NCBI GenBank assembly: GCA_947626135.1
Contig: CANQQZ010000010.1
Location: forward strand, 27,085-91,084
Source of the DNA: an uncultured Clostridia bacterium
GTDB taxonomy: Bacteria; Bacillota; Clostridia; UBA1381
Direction: 5' to 3'
Length of the DNA: 64,000 bases
Shown: positions 57,036-64,000 of the stretch, piece after piece
Numbering within the stretch: the first letter of the stretch is position 1
How the letters are laid out: each line of letters starts with the position of its first letter
The notes under the pieces: generated by a model
Database searches by the model: none
What the model was told of the DNA's origin: nothing
Seen by the model: the letters and a program-made list of their open reading frames with translations, nothing else
Program-made: the position numbers and the translations under genes

Positions 57036-57521
57036 TTATTTATGATTCAATTCCTCCAGCATAAGCCGTTCTATGCGTATTGCGTCAGGTTGTGTAGGTG
57101 TAAATTTTACGCCTTTATGTATCATTCTAACGATTTTGGATGCTGTTTTTTCAAGCATTGCGACCGTATTGGGGTCTGCTATTTTCACGGAATGACCGCC
57201 TTTTATATATTCATTAGAAATATATGCCTCTGTAACGGGGAACATATCTTGAAAAAGCAAAACGGTTTTATCGCCAAATAAAGTAATAATCTTAATTGCG
57301 TCAACGGGCTTATGCTGTGCTTTTTTCTTTGCTATAATCTTTTCAAATTTTTCAATCTTTGAACTGCATGGTACTAACCATAAAAGGCCGGTGTTTTTAT
57401 CTGCAAACGGAAAATAATGCGGCCTGTATGAGTATTCATAATTGATTTTTAGATAAGGGTCTTTCACTTTCTCAAAGAACGAGTCCGCAACAAAATAAAA
57501 ATGTCCTGCCGTAATTTTCAT
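57036..57521 (-). CDS. Type III toxin-antitoxin toxin (ToxN/CptN/TenpN-like endoribonuclease)
   Basis: The 161-residue protein starts 6 bases after GGAGG. It shows the pattern of type III toxins: HFYFVADSFFEKVKDPYL, RPHYFPFADKNTGLLWLVPCSS, VEKFEKI-like KIEKFEKIIAKKK, and LLFQDMFPVTEAYI. Toxins of this superfamily are mRNA-cleaving RNases that are held inactive by short RNA repeats cut from their own leader. Here the leader has two 45-nt repeats and a hairpin terminator between repeats and toxin, which is the complete expected layout. Such modules stabilise mobile DNA and can abort phage infection. The exact subfamily (CptN or TenpN) is not certain by eye. Confidence 0.8.
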   Translation of the reverse strand: MKITAGHFYFVADSFFEKVKDPYLKINYEYSYRPHYFPFADKNTGLLWLVPCSSKIEKFEKIIAKKKAQHKPVDAIKIITLFGDKTVLLFQDMFPVTEAYISNEYIKGGHSVKIADPNTVAMLEKTASKIVRMIHKGVKFTPTQPDAIRIERLMLEELNHK

Positions 57522-57543
57522 TGCAATCCTCCGTATGTATGAA

Positions 57544-57572
57544 TTAAGCCCTCCACATTGCAGAGGGCTTAA
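57544..57572 (-). terminator. Leaky terminator between antitoxin RNA and toxin
   Basis: A 10-bp stem (TTAAGCCCTC/GAGGGCTTAA) with a 9-base loop is followed by a weak T stretch. In type III systems such a hairpin limits readthrough so that antitoxin RNA exceeds toxin mRNA. Confidence 0.7.
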
Positions 57573-57691
57573 CCTACTTAATCACGGCCTATTTGTTCCT
57601 CGCATGGCCGGTAGCGAGCTACGGTTACACGACCTATTTATTCCTCGCATAGTCGGGAGCGAGATACTTTAAGAGAATTGCTTCTCTCTAT
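57573..57691 (-). ncRNA. Type III antitoxin RNA with two 45-nt pseudoknot repeats
   Basis: On the minus strand, unit A runs 57667-57623 and unit B 57622-57578, then GTAGG begins a third, broken unit. Over the first 40 bases the units match at 34. Each has a CTCGC...GCGAG hairpin whose loop carries CGAC (A) or CGGC (B), able to pair with downstream GTCG (A) or GCCG (B). The one differing pair is A-U in unit A and G-C in unit B, a compensatory change that supports an H-type pseudoknot. A small 5' hairpin (AGAGAA/TTCTCT) precedes unit A. The 5' end is estimated from the promoter. Confidence 0.78.
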
Positions 57692-57697
57692 GCTATT

Positions 57698-57726
57698 ATT
57701 ATATGCCGAAATACGAAATTTGTCAA
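57698..57726 (-). promoter_or_regulatory. Consensus promoter of the type III toxin-antitoxin operon
   Basis: On the minus strand TTGACA and TATAAT are exactly 17 bases apart, about 30 bases before the first RNA repeat. Confidence 0.88.
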
Positions 57727-58112
57727 GACATATAGGATTGGCGGATAAGATGACGTAAACAAATGCTTGAAAGGCGCATAAACACTGGCTTTTTGCAACG
57801 TATGGTTTGTTCCTGCAAAATACAAAGTATACAGAAATAAACAGTATTAAACAGTGCTGAGTCAGTCAAAAGTCAGTCAAACAAGGTTATTTAAAAAGGA
57901 TATCGGCTATAAATAATTATTCATAAAGCCAAACACAATTTATAATACATTTTTTATTATATTTTTAAATGAATACTGACACGAACAAGACAATATTGAT
58001 TTAAAGATATAATCCCATTTAACCTAATATCGCGTAAAAAATAGGGTAGGGGACACTAAATCCTCTGCCCTGTTTTACTAAAATGAAATCTGTGTTTTAT
58101 ATACATATGCGT
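57727..58112. other. AT-rich gap with short repeats, no gene seen
   Basis: Nothing here codes convincingly. A tandem GTCAGTCAAA pair lies near 57865-57885, and a plus-strand hairpin with TTTT lies at 58043-58076 (AGGGTAGGGGA paired with TCCTCTGCCCT). The stretch may be leftover mobile-element DNA. Confidence 0.4.
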
Positions 58113-58139
58113 AAAAAAGAGCCGCTCATAAAACGGCTC
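58113..58139 (-). terminator. Terminator of the holin-like gene
   Basis: A GAGCCG/CGGCTC stem is followed on the minus strand by TTTTTT, just after the stop at 58143. Confidence 0.8.
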
Positions 58140-58142
58140 ACG

Positions 58143-58532
58143 TTAATCATCATGATGGTTTCGTTTCCAATATTCGTATATATCCCTTGCCAATGATTCA
58201 CAAGAGGTGTGGGCAACGATGTCTCCATGCTTTTCAAATATTTTCTTTAGCGGCGAAGTTGACACAGCATTCTTTGCATTGGCCGTAGTCATTTTATATC
58301 TATTCTTTAAAATAATTTCAACACCGTCCGCTGTTTGGTTATATAAATCATCCATAACTCTAATATCCATTACTGTGTTATTTATAGTTATGTCAGCAAT
58401 AATTTTTTGAGTATGCTCCGTGGTGTTTGCCTTTATCATCGGTACAATTACCGAGGTAATAATGATACCGAGCAAACCAATTAACGCCACTACGATTTGT
58501 GTTAAGTCAAGATTTGTAATCAATGTATCCAT
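58143..58532 (-). CDS. Phage-type small membrane protein (holin-like)
   Basis: The 129-residue protein has one N-terminal membrane segment (IVVALIGLLGIIITSVIVPMI) and a soluble helical C-terminus rich in Asn, Thr and Lys, ending in HHDD. This layout is seen in small phage or phage-derived membrane proteins, some annotated as holins, but no diagnostic motif is present. The ribosome site is weak, and the start lies 4 bases after the stop of a 41-codon gene, so it may rely on coupling. Function is uncertain. Confidence 0.55.
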   Translation of the reverse strand: MDTLITNLDLTQIVVALIGLLGIIITSVIVPMIKANTTEHTQKIIADITINNTVMDIRVMDDLYNQTADGVEIILKNRYKMTTANAKNAVSTSPLKKIFEKHGDIVAHTSCESLARDIYEYWKRNHHDD

Positions 58533-58536
58533 AGAA

Positions 58537-58662
58537 TCAGCCCAACTCGCTCATCAAATAGCTGAATTGCCAGAACGGATAGACAACATGCCCGTATCCG
58601 AGAATCAATAAAAGAACTATTTGTTGCACATTTACAACTGAATATAGACTTTGCACTTGCAT
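58537..58662 (-). CDS. 41-residue membrane peptide
   Basis: The short frame MQVQSLYSVVN... has AGGA 8 bases upstream and one hydrophobic stretch (IVLLLILGYGHVVYPF), then WQFSYLMSELG. It ends 4 bases before the holin-like gene and is probably translated with it. A longer in-frame reading from 58776 would cross the divergent relBE promoter and is less likely. Confidence 0.5.
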   Translation of the reverse strand: MQVQSLYSVVNVQQIVLLLILGYGHVVYPFWQFSYLMSELG

Positions 58663-58685
58663 ATTACATATTCCTGTGGTATAAT
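58657..58685 (+). promoter_or_regulatory. Promoter of the relBE-type module
   Basis: TTGCAT and TATAAT are 17 bases apart, 32 bases before the antitoxin ATG. The -35 overlaps the start of the divergent membrane-peptide gene. Confidence 0.6.
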
Positions 58686-58717
58686 ATATACATAAAATCA
58701 ATAAGGAGCGTGATAAT

Positions 58718-58966
58718 ATGTCTAACAGAGAAAGGGCGATACAGATAATAGATAGTATTCCCGATAATAAACTCATGGTTATTATTGATATACTTGAAGC
58801 GTTACAGGCACATATAAATGGGACGATGACTCCTGAAACAGTTCAACCCGACGAATGGGATATGACGATGATTGCCGAGGCTGAAAAAGTCAATGACGGT
58901 GAAACAGTGTCATTGGATGAAATGTTAGCAAAGGATGGATTAACATATGCGGACTTACAAGATTGA
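58718..58966 (+). CDS. Type II antitoxin (RelB-like)
   Basis: The 82-residue acidic protein starts 10 bases after AAGGAG. Its N-terminal helical part (MSNRERAIQIIDSIPDNKLM) and the C-terminal DEMLAKDGLTYADL resemble antitoxins paired with RelE/ParE toxins. It overlaps the toxin gene by 20 bases, the usual coupled arrangement. It should bind the toxin and repress the shared promoter. Confidence 0.8.
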   Translation: MSNRERAIQIIDSIPDNKLMVIIDILEALQAHINGTMTPETVQPDEWDMTMIAEAEKVNDGETVSLDEMLAKDGLTYADLQD

Positions 58967-59201
58967 ATTCCAAAAAGCCGCACAAAAATTCATTGAAAAA
59001 CAAGACAAGCGACAACGATTGCGACTTTATAAAGCTATTTATAAATTACCACAAGGGACAGATATTAAGCGTTTATCAGGTACGGATATATACCGATTGC
59101 GGGTGGGCGATTATCGTATACTGTATGAAGTAGATAACGGTGTTTATCGAATTAATATTATCAATGTCGATAGTCGCGGTCAGGTATATAACAACCTTTA
59201 A
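58947..59201 (+). CDS. Type II toxin of the RelE/ParE family
   Basis: The 84-residue basic protein has the superfamily pattern: YKIEFQKAAQKFIEKQDK at the start, LSGTDIYRLRVGDYRILYEV in the core, and IINVDSRGQVY at the end. RelE members cleave mRNA on the ribosome, while ParE members poison gyrase. The RVGDYRILY core fits the RelE side better, but this is not decisive. A terminator follows at 59231. Confidence 0.88.
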   Translation: MRTYKIEFQKAAQKFIEKQDKRQRLRLYKAIYKLPQGTDIKRLSGTDIYRLRVGDYRILYEVDNGVYRINIINVDSRGQVYNNL

Positions 59202-59230
59202 GTAGCCCGTAAAACGCAAGACGCTAATAT

Positions 59231-59268
59231 AAGAGTGCAGAGTTTATAACAGACTTTGCACTCTTTTT
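59231..59268 (+). terminator. Terminator of the relBE-type module
   Basis: A stem AAGAGTGCA-g-AGT pairs with ACT-t-TGCACTCTT and runs into a T tract. Confidence 0.88.
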
Positions 59269-59344
59269 GTTTGGTTATTATTTTTTATATCAGTAACTAA
59301 ATAAGGAGGGACAAGTATGCCACAGGAAGAAAGGTTGATAGTCA

Positions 59345-61201
59345 GTGCGTACCAGAGACGAAACGGGAACAGCGGAGAGAGCATGCGTCGGCGGCGATGA
59401 TGTTGTAACTGTGACAGCACCGAATCTGCAGGATGCTGTATGGGAAACGGGCAAGCGCGTCGAGCCTATGGAGAATAAGGACGGCTCGCAGGAATACACG
59501 TCGCAATACGGAACTGTTACTGAGACGATATCTAAATTGGAGGTTTCGGAAATACGGATAAAGTCGCAGCCGACAAACACAATGGTTGTCGAGGGTATGC
59601 CGCTCGATACGCGCGGACTTGCGATCGAGACGGTTTACTCCGATGGCTCGTCGGTCGAGATAACCGATTATACGTTATCCGGTTACAATACCTCCATGCC
59701 AAGCAAGCAGACCGTGACCGTCACATACAAAGGCTTAACGACATCGTTTGACATAACGGTAATTGAAAAATCTCTTACGGGAATAGCCGTGACGCAGATG
59801 CCCGACAGGCTGGAATATATCGCGGGTGAAACGCTTGACACGACCGGCATGGTCATTACGGCAAGCTATAACAATAACACTGCCGAGAAAATAGAGGATT
59901 ATGATATTACCGAACTGACAGACGAGGCGGGAGAACAGATAATAACCGTCAGCTACGGCGGCTTTACGGATTCGTTTACCGTCACGGTAACAGCACCCAT
60001 GGCTCCTCCTCAAACGGTAGAGACACCGCTGATAAACGTCGCGGATTATTACGAAGGAAAGAAAGTAACTATCTCCAGTGCAACAGGTGATGCCGAGATT
60101 CGCTACACAACCGATGGCACTGAGCCGGATGAAAACAGCTGGATCTACTCAGCACCGTTTACGCTGAGCGAGACAACAACTGTTAAGGCTAAAGCGTACA
60201 AAGAAAGCATGATGTCAAGCGGCACAGCGGGAAAAACGGTCGGGGTGGAAACCGTAAGTGCTCCCCGATTCAGCTATCCGTCAGGAGAGGTGAACAAAGG
60301 AACCATTGTAACGCTGACATGCGCCACCGACGGAGCCGATATATACTACACCACCGAGGATGCGCTGACTCCCGAGACCGCGAAGCTCTATAACGGAGGA
60401 ATTGCGATAACGGAGGACACGACGATAAAGGCGATAGTCGCCAAGAAAGGCTTCAAATACAGCGAAGTGACAGATGTATCATACACGGTAACGAGCACAT
60501 GGACAGAAGGCGTGCTGCTGTCGCCGGGATATGTGGACTGCACGGCCGGCGAGGAGGCGTTTATTCCGGTATACCTGTTCGCAAGCGGAGATGTTACGGA
60601 CTACAGGATGACGATAAATTATGACAGCGAAAGGTTTGAGTGCGTGTCGGTCATGGCGGCCGAGGACATCGCAGCGTCGACATCGGCGGTTATCGGCGAA
60701 GGAACCGTGACGATACGTTGCTCGGGAGGAGTGCCGATCAACGACAAGATATGCTTGCTTGAGTTAAAGGTAAAGGATGACGCGCCGGACGGAAATTACA
60801 AGATAACGATAAGCGACGCGGCGGTGACAATGGCGAATCAGGGCAACGCGTACATCAAGCTGTACGACGGCATGATAACATTAGGTTTTGAAGCGGAACC
60901 TATGTCTACGCCGACACCCACGCCCACGGAATACAGCATAAAATATACGGATGAAAATAACGCCGAAGGCGCGGTTATAACGGCTCCCGAAGCGGGAACG
61001 TGTTATGCCGTTTTGGCGGCGTATAAGGACGGCGCGCTCACGAGCGTTGAGATTAAAGAGGTAACGTTTGATACAGCGGGAGAACAGACGGTGACGGCGG
61101 AGACATTCACCTCCGACGGCGCGAATACCGTAAAGGCGATGCTTTGGGAATCGCCTGAAGGTATGAAGCCTCTTTGCGGCGCCGATACAATAACAAAATA
61201 G
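59345..61201 (+). pseudogene. 5'-truncated cohesin surface protein
   Basis: The frame opens only at 59342, right after a TAG, and the product has no signal peptide. A good ribosome site (AAGGAGGG) and ATG at 59317 read a different frame that stops after 27 codons. The remaining 618 residues hold two Big_3 Ig-like domains (about 65-215; MPLDTRGLAIETVYSDGS, GETLDTTGMVITASY). Two chitobiase C-terminal-type modules follow (about 230-380; IRYTTDGTEPD, IYYTTEDALTPE). A cohesin module lies at about 390-520 (FIPVYLFASGDV, YRMTINYDSERF), then a Pro/Thr linker and a beta module. It looks like a secreted protein that lost its 5' end, so it is probably not exported. Confidence 0.7.
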
Positions 61202-61212
61202 AAATTAATCCG

Positions 61213-61258
61213 AAAAATGCCGGACGGGCAAAAATGAAGCCCTGTCCGGCATTTTATT
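61213..61258 (+). terminator. Terminator after the truncated cohesin gene
   Basis: A stem AAAATGCCGGAC pairs with GTCCGGCATTTT and ends in a T-rich stretch. Confidence 0.88.
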
Positions 61259-61264
61259 GTATAA

Positions 61265-61336
61265 CGAAAACCACGCGATAGTCGCGTGGTTCAAAAGAGG
61301 CTAAAGCCGGTGATGTAGACAAAGAAACTCCAATTT
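61265..61336 (+). mobile_element. IS200/IS605-like left-end sequence, copy 1 (no transposase)
   Basis: A 72-base stretch is about 94% identical to 63923-63994. It contains the hairpin AACCACGCG-ATAGT-CGCGTGGTT, then TTCAAAAGAGGCTAAAGCCG and AACTCCAATTT. This order, a subterminal hairpin plus GAGGCTAAAGCC, resembles the left end of IS200/IS605-type elements in Clostridia. No transposase follows here. The copy runs into a decayed SLH gene. Confidence 0.5.
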
Positions 61337-61339
61337 CTG

Positions 61340-62305
61340 ATGTGTTAAATGTTTCACATGGAGAGACAACAGATTTACCTTTCTTTTTTAAATCAAATTC
61401 TCAAATTACTCAAAATACTAAAGTGTATTATTTTAATATGTACCCTATATGACGCCAATGGAAAGGAGATTTCATCTGAACAAATAAAAGATATATTTCC
61501 TGTACAAATTACGCTTAATGCCTCTTTGCCATATACTTTGGGGAAAGATTATTCCGTCTATTTTTGTGATGGAAATGCTGCCAAAAAGCAGAACGTTATA
61601 TATTCAGATAAATCCAAGGTGACTTTTCAAGCCTCAAAATATGGTAGATTTACCCTGTATGCCAAGTGGAACGAGGGCAAGACGGACGACGGAACGGAAG
61701 CAACTCCCGCGCCTACGGGCGAGCTGACAACAGAACCGCAGCCAACGGCAAAACCGATGCCGTTTACGGACGTAAATGCGGGCGATTGGTTCTACAATAA
61801 CGTGCAGTATGTATACGAAAACGGGTTGATGAGCGGTGTCAGTGATACCGAGTTCGCGCCGAACGAAAACGTAACAAGAGGAATGTTTGTAACGATCCTC
61901 TATCGTATGGACGGCGAGCCGAACATGGGCGCAAGCACATTTACCGATGTTCCGTCCGACGCGTATTATGCGAACGCGGTCGCGTGGGCGAACGCGAACG
62001 GAATTGTTGAAGGCTATTCAGATACGGAGTATGCTCCCGACGATGCCGTAACGCGCGAGCAAGCCGCGGCGATACTGTTCAGATACGCGGCGTATAAAGG
62101 CGAAGGTCCGACGGGAGCGTGGGCGATACGGCTTGACTACCCCGACCTTGCTGAAATTTCCGATTGGGCGGCTGAAGGTGTGATGTTCTGCACCATGAAG
62201 GATATTATGGTAGGACGCGTCAGTGGAGAATTTGACCCGAAAGTGAATATTACCCGCGCCGAGGGAGCAGCCGTATTTGAGCGGTATTTGAATATGACAA
62301 GGTAA
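61340..62305 (+). pseudogene. 5'-truncated, frameshifted SLH-domain surface protein
   Basis: From about 61440 on the frame reads YDANGKEISSEQIKDIFPVQ..., then a Thr/Pro linker and three SLH domains (PFTDVNAGDWFYNNVQYVYE, FTDVPSDAYYANAV, ...DWAAEGVMFCTMKDIMVGRV) ending at 62305. Before that point the sensible protein (SHGETTDLPFFFKSNSQI, then TKVYYFNMYP) lies in another frame, so one frameshift sits near 61445. An ATG at 61349 is in the main frame, but its leading residues look like out-of-frame sequence. No signal peptide remains, and an IS200-like end abuts the gene. It is probably the 3' end of a former wall-anchored protein. Confidence 0.65.
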
Positions 62306-62313
62306 AAAATCTG

Positions 62314-62356
62314 AAAAAGGCGCTGTCCCCATAAAAGAGGATAGCGCCTTTAAGTT
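62314..62356. terminator. Terminator between the SLH remnant and rhuM
   Basis: A 13-bp stem (AAAGGCGCTGTCC, one G-T pair) with T run on the plus strand and A-rich flank that also gives T on the minus strand lies between convergent genes. Confidence 0.8.
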
Positions 62357-62361
62357 TTTTA

Positions 62362-63422
62362 TTATTTGTTTTCGGAAATATCCTTTGTTCGTTCTTCAAG
62401 CTCCGACAAATACTTATCAAAGTCTGACACAACAGCCTGTCTTGGATAATTCTATACTTCTCAAATTCCGTTTCAGCGTGGAGCTTAGCCTGTTCCGCGC
62501 TTATTTTGCCCGCACCCGTCAAAATCTCCGTGCCGTTAAATTCGAGAAAGCCGTCAAGCCGATTTGCCCAGTCCTCCATGCTCATCGGTATGTGCCGCTC
62601 GGCTTGAAGCTCTGCGTAATCAAGGTAAAGCGACACAATTCTTTCCAAAAAGGACAGCTCCTTTTCGGTCAAATAATTCTTCGCAACAGTAACATCGCTT
62701 TTGATAATTTTACCGTCGGGCGCGTTTTCCCATGAGGTAAGCCCAATGTGCTCCTTTTCCGCGTCGGCGCGTTCCGCTATAAGCTCCGCCGCCGTGTGCC
62801 TGTGGGTGGCATAATGCAGCTTGTTCTGTACGGTCTGAAAAAACAGCTTCGTGGTTTTCGCGTCCTTGTCATAATCAAACGCGGTCGCGTATAAATCTGT
62901 CACCTTTTGATAGAATTTTCTCTCGGAAAGACGGATTTCACGGATATTCTCTAACTGCCGCTCAAAATATTCGTCCGTAAACATCGTGCCTTTTTTCAAA
63001 CGCTCAACATCCATTGTCCAGCCTTGAATAGTGTAATCCTTAACTATCTGTCCCGCCCATTTCCTGAACTGCACGGCGCGTTCATTGTTCACCTTGAAAC
63101 CAACGGCGATAATAGCCTGCAAGTTATAATGATTGACTTCACGGCTGACTTGACGGGAACCCTCGTTTTGAACTATTCGGAATTTCCGAATAGTTGCGCC
63201 CTCTACCAATTCCGCGTCATCATAAATCTTTTTTATATGTTCGTTAATCGTCGATAAGCTGATATCATACAAAGCCGCCATCATTTTCTGTGTCAGCCAT
63301 ATATTTTCATCTTCATACCGCATTTCGACACTGCTTTCCTCTCCGCCCACCGAAGCGACGTATGTAAGATATTCGGCGGCACTTGAGCGGATTGTTATCT
63401 CGTTCTTTTCCTTTTTAGCCAT
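62362..63422 (-). pseudogene. rhuM: Frameshifted RhuM-family protein gene
   Basis: The protein matches the virulence RhuM family: VEMRYEDENIWLTQKMMAAL, HIKKIYDDAELVEGATIRKF, SREVNHYNLQAIIAVGFKVN, AVQFRKWA. The function is not established. The family is common in mobile and variable regions. AAAGGA lies 7 bases before the ATG. Near 62425-62440, after EFEKYRIIQDR, one base is missing. The family ending SDFDKYLSELEERTKDIS, with its stop at 62362, lies in the next frame. Read without correction, the frame runs on to 62250 with a meaningless tail into the neighbouring SLH remnant. The damage touches only the last 27 or so residues, so residual activity is possible. Confidence 0.75.
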
Positions 63423-63437
63423 AATAACGTCCTTTCA

Positions 63438-63867
63438 TCACACTTTAATATTCTTAAAGAAGTCACTTCTCGGCTCAAACGGAACGCGTATGTCATATCC
63501 GAGCCGGATAAGTTCTTGCAGTTTAATTAACATTAGATTTATTTCCGAGTTCATCATTTTTGCAATCTGAACAACATCGTACCCGTTGCGAGCATATTCA
63601 AGGCATTCATCAGTATCAATAAGAATATGTGCAGCAAAGGCATTAGCCTCATATTCTATTGCGCTTTTCATCCTAAAAAGCTCAAACTCTTTCATTCCCT
63701 CACCTTTTGCCAATTCTCTGTGGTAAGCATCGTGACCCAAGGAATACCCGGCTGCCGAGCTGAATTTTAAGTTCCGGCAGCGATATTATTTTCCCGAACA
63801 TCGGCGTATACTGCGAGGGATTATCCCGCTCGCGTATCTGCCTCGCCAGTTCCGTTATTGCGTCCAT
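63438..63867 (-). pseudogene. Chimeric remnant: phage DUF2577-like 5' end joined to ImmA/IrrE 3' end
   Basis: The ATG at 63867, after GGGAGG, reads MDAITELARQIRERDNPSQY and then FGKIISLPELKIQLGSRVF, like the start of a phage tail-associated DUF2577 protein. Near 63740 the sequence switches, in another frame, to LGHDAYHRELAKGEGMKEFE and EYEANAFAAHILIDTDECLE, the 3' two thirds of an ImmA/IrrE metallopeptidase. The HE of the HExxH zinc motif is lost at the join (only LGHD remains). ImmA-type proteases cut phage and ICE repressors. This copy cannot be active. Such a join implies a deletion between two mobile-element genes. Confidence 0.65.
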
Positions 63868-63880
63868 GTTTCCTCCCATG

Positions 63881-63911
63881 AAAAAAGCGACTACCGATTG
63901 GTAATCGCTTG
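63881..63911 (-). terminator. Terminator upstream of the chimeric remnant
   Basis: On the minus strand AAGCGA-t-TACC pairs with GGTA-g-TCGCTT and is followed by TTTTTTC, right before the ribosome site at about 63872. It would end transcripts from the right, leaving the remnant poorly expressed. Confidence 0.65.
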
Positions 63912-63922
63912 TGCTTGTCTAG

Positions 63923-64000
63923 CGAAAACCACGCGATAGTCGCGTGGTTCAAAAGAGGCTAAAGCCGGTGAGATAGACAGAAAAACTCCAATTTTGTATA
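63923..64000 (+). mobile_element. IS200/IS605-like left end, copy 2 (element continues past window)
   Basis: The same 72-base stretch as at 61265, with the AACCACGCG hairpin and AACTCCAATTT, runs to the right edge. If this is an intact element, a tnpA transposase should begin soon after base 64000. Confidence 0.5.

Noticed and set aside
57578..57667. Two 45-nt repeats as a CRISPR array
   Set aside because: There are no spacers between units, the units abut directly, and no cas genes are present. The structure fits a type III antitoxin RNA.
57865..57885. GTCAGTCAAA tandem as an attachment core
   Set aside because: The repeat is too short, and no integrase or second copy is seen in the window.
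59317..59400. 27-codon frame with a good ribosome site as a real small gene
   Set aside because: Its product is Arg-rich without a recognisable pattern and runs out of frame into the cohesin remnant. It is better read as a deletion junction.
62250..62361. Extension of the RhuM frame to 62250
   Set aside because: The tail overlaps the SLH remnant and matches nothing. The family C-terminus lies in the neighbouring frame and stops at 62362.

Overview
The window looks like the chromosome of a Gram-positive, gut-type member of the Clostridia. The surface proteins carry S-layer homology (SLH), cohesin and dockerin domains instead of LPXTG anchors. Shine-Dalgarno sites are strong (GGAGG) and promoters are of the TTGACA-N17-TATAAT kind. 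The core genes (smpB, carB, pgi, thrC, galK, glmS, mutS2) are of Firmicutes type. A cytoplasmic GH28 pectin enzyme and the giant SLH/cohesin proteins would suit a pectin-using relative of Monoglobus, but that is inference only.

Positions 1-35013 form a plus-strand locus for cell-surface proteins. After the C-terminal dockerin of a gene that began left of the window (3-308) and its terminator, one near-perfect promoter (457-485) precedes six genes. They encode a 3364-residue FN3-repeat protein with a dockerin, a two-cohesin protein with a degenerate dockerin, a cohesin/Ig/SLH wall anchor, a cohesin-dockerin adaptor, a cohesin protein, and a 4558-residue Ig/Flg_new/MBG protein with SLH domains. 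No U-tract terminator is seen until 35044, so this may be one operon of about 34.5 kb. The likely design is that SLH proteins bind the wall, their cohesins bind dockerins, and adaptors join large non-catalytic stalks. No enzyme is encoded in this part.

Positions 35108-52257 are ordinary chromosome: smpB (minus), carB, then pgi - P-loop protein - thrC, galK, an M50 protease, glmS (minus), and a tightly packed mutS2 - ybaK - DUF1015 - GH28 operon.

From about 52258 to the right edge the sequence is a scarred accessory island. It holds a tRNA-Ser(GGA) 3' half used as the end of a phage-like gene, a second degenerate tRNA 3' end with a similar tail, a DUF3791 pair, an AAA/DUF4143 ATPase, fragments of a conjugative element (topB 5' end, DUF4366-like 3' end), a type III toxin-antitoxin module with two 45-nt pseudoknot RNA repeats, small phage-like membrane proteins, a relBE-type module, decayed cohesin and SLH surface genes, two copies of a 72-nt IS200/IS605-like end, a frameshifted rhuM and a chimeric ImmA/IrrE remnant.

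The strongest items for a second look are the type III module, where the two repeats covary at one pseudoknot base pair, and the enzyme-free cohesin/dockerin locus with at least two dockerin classes.
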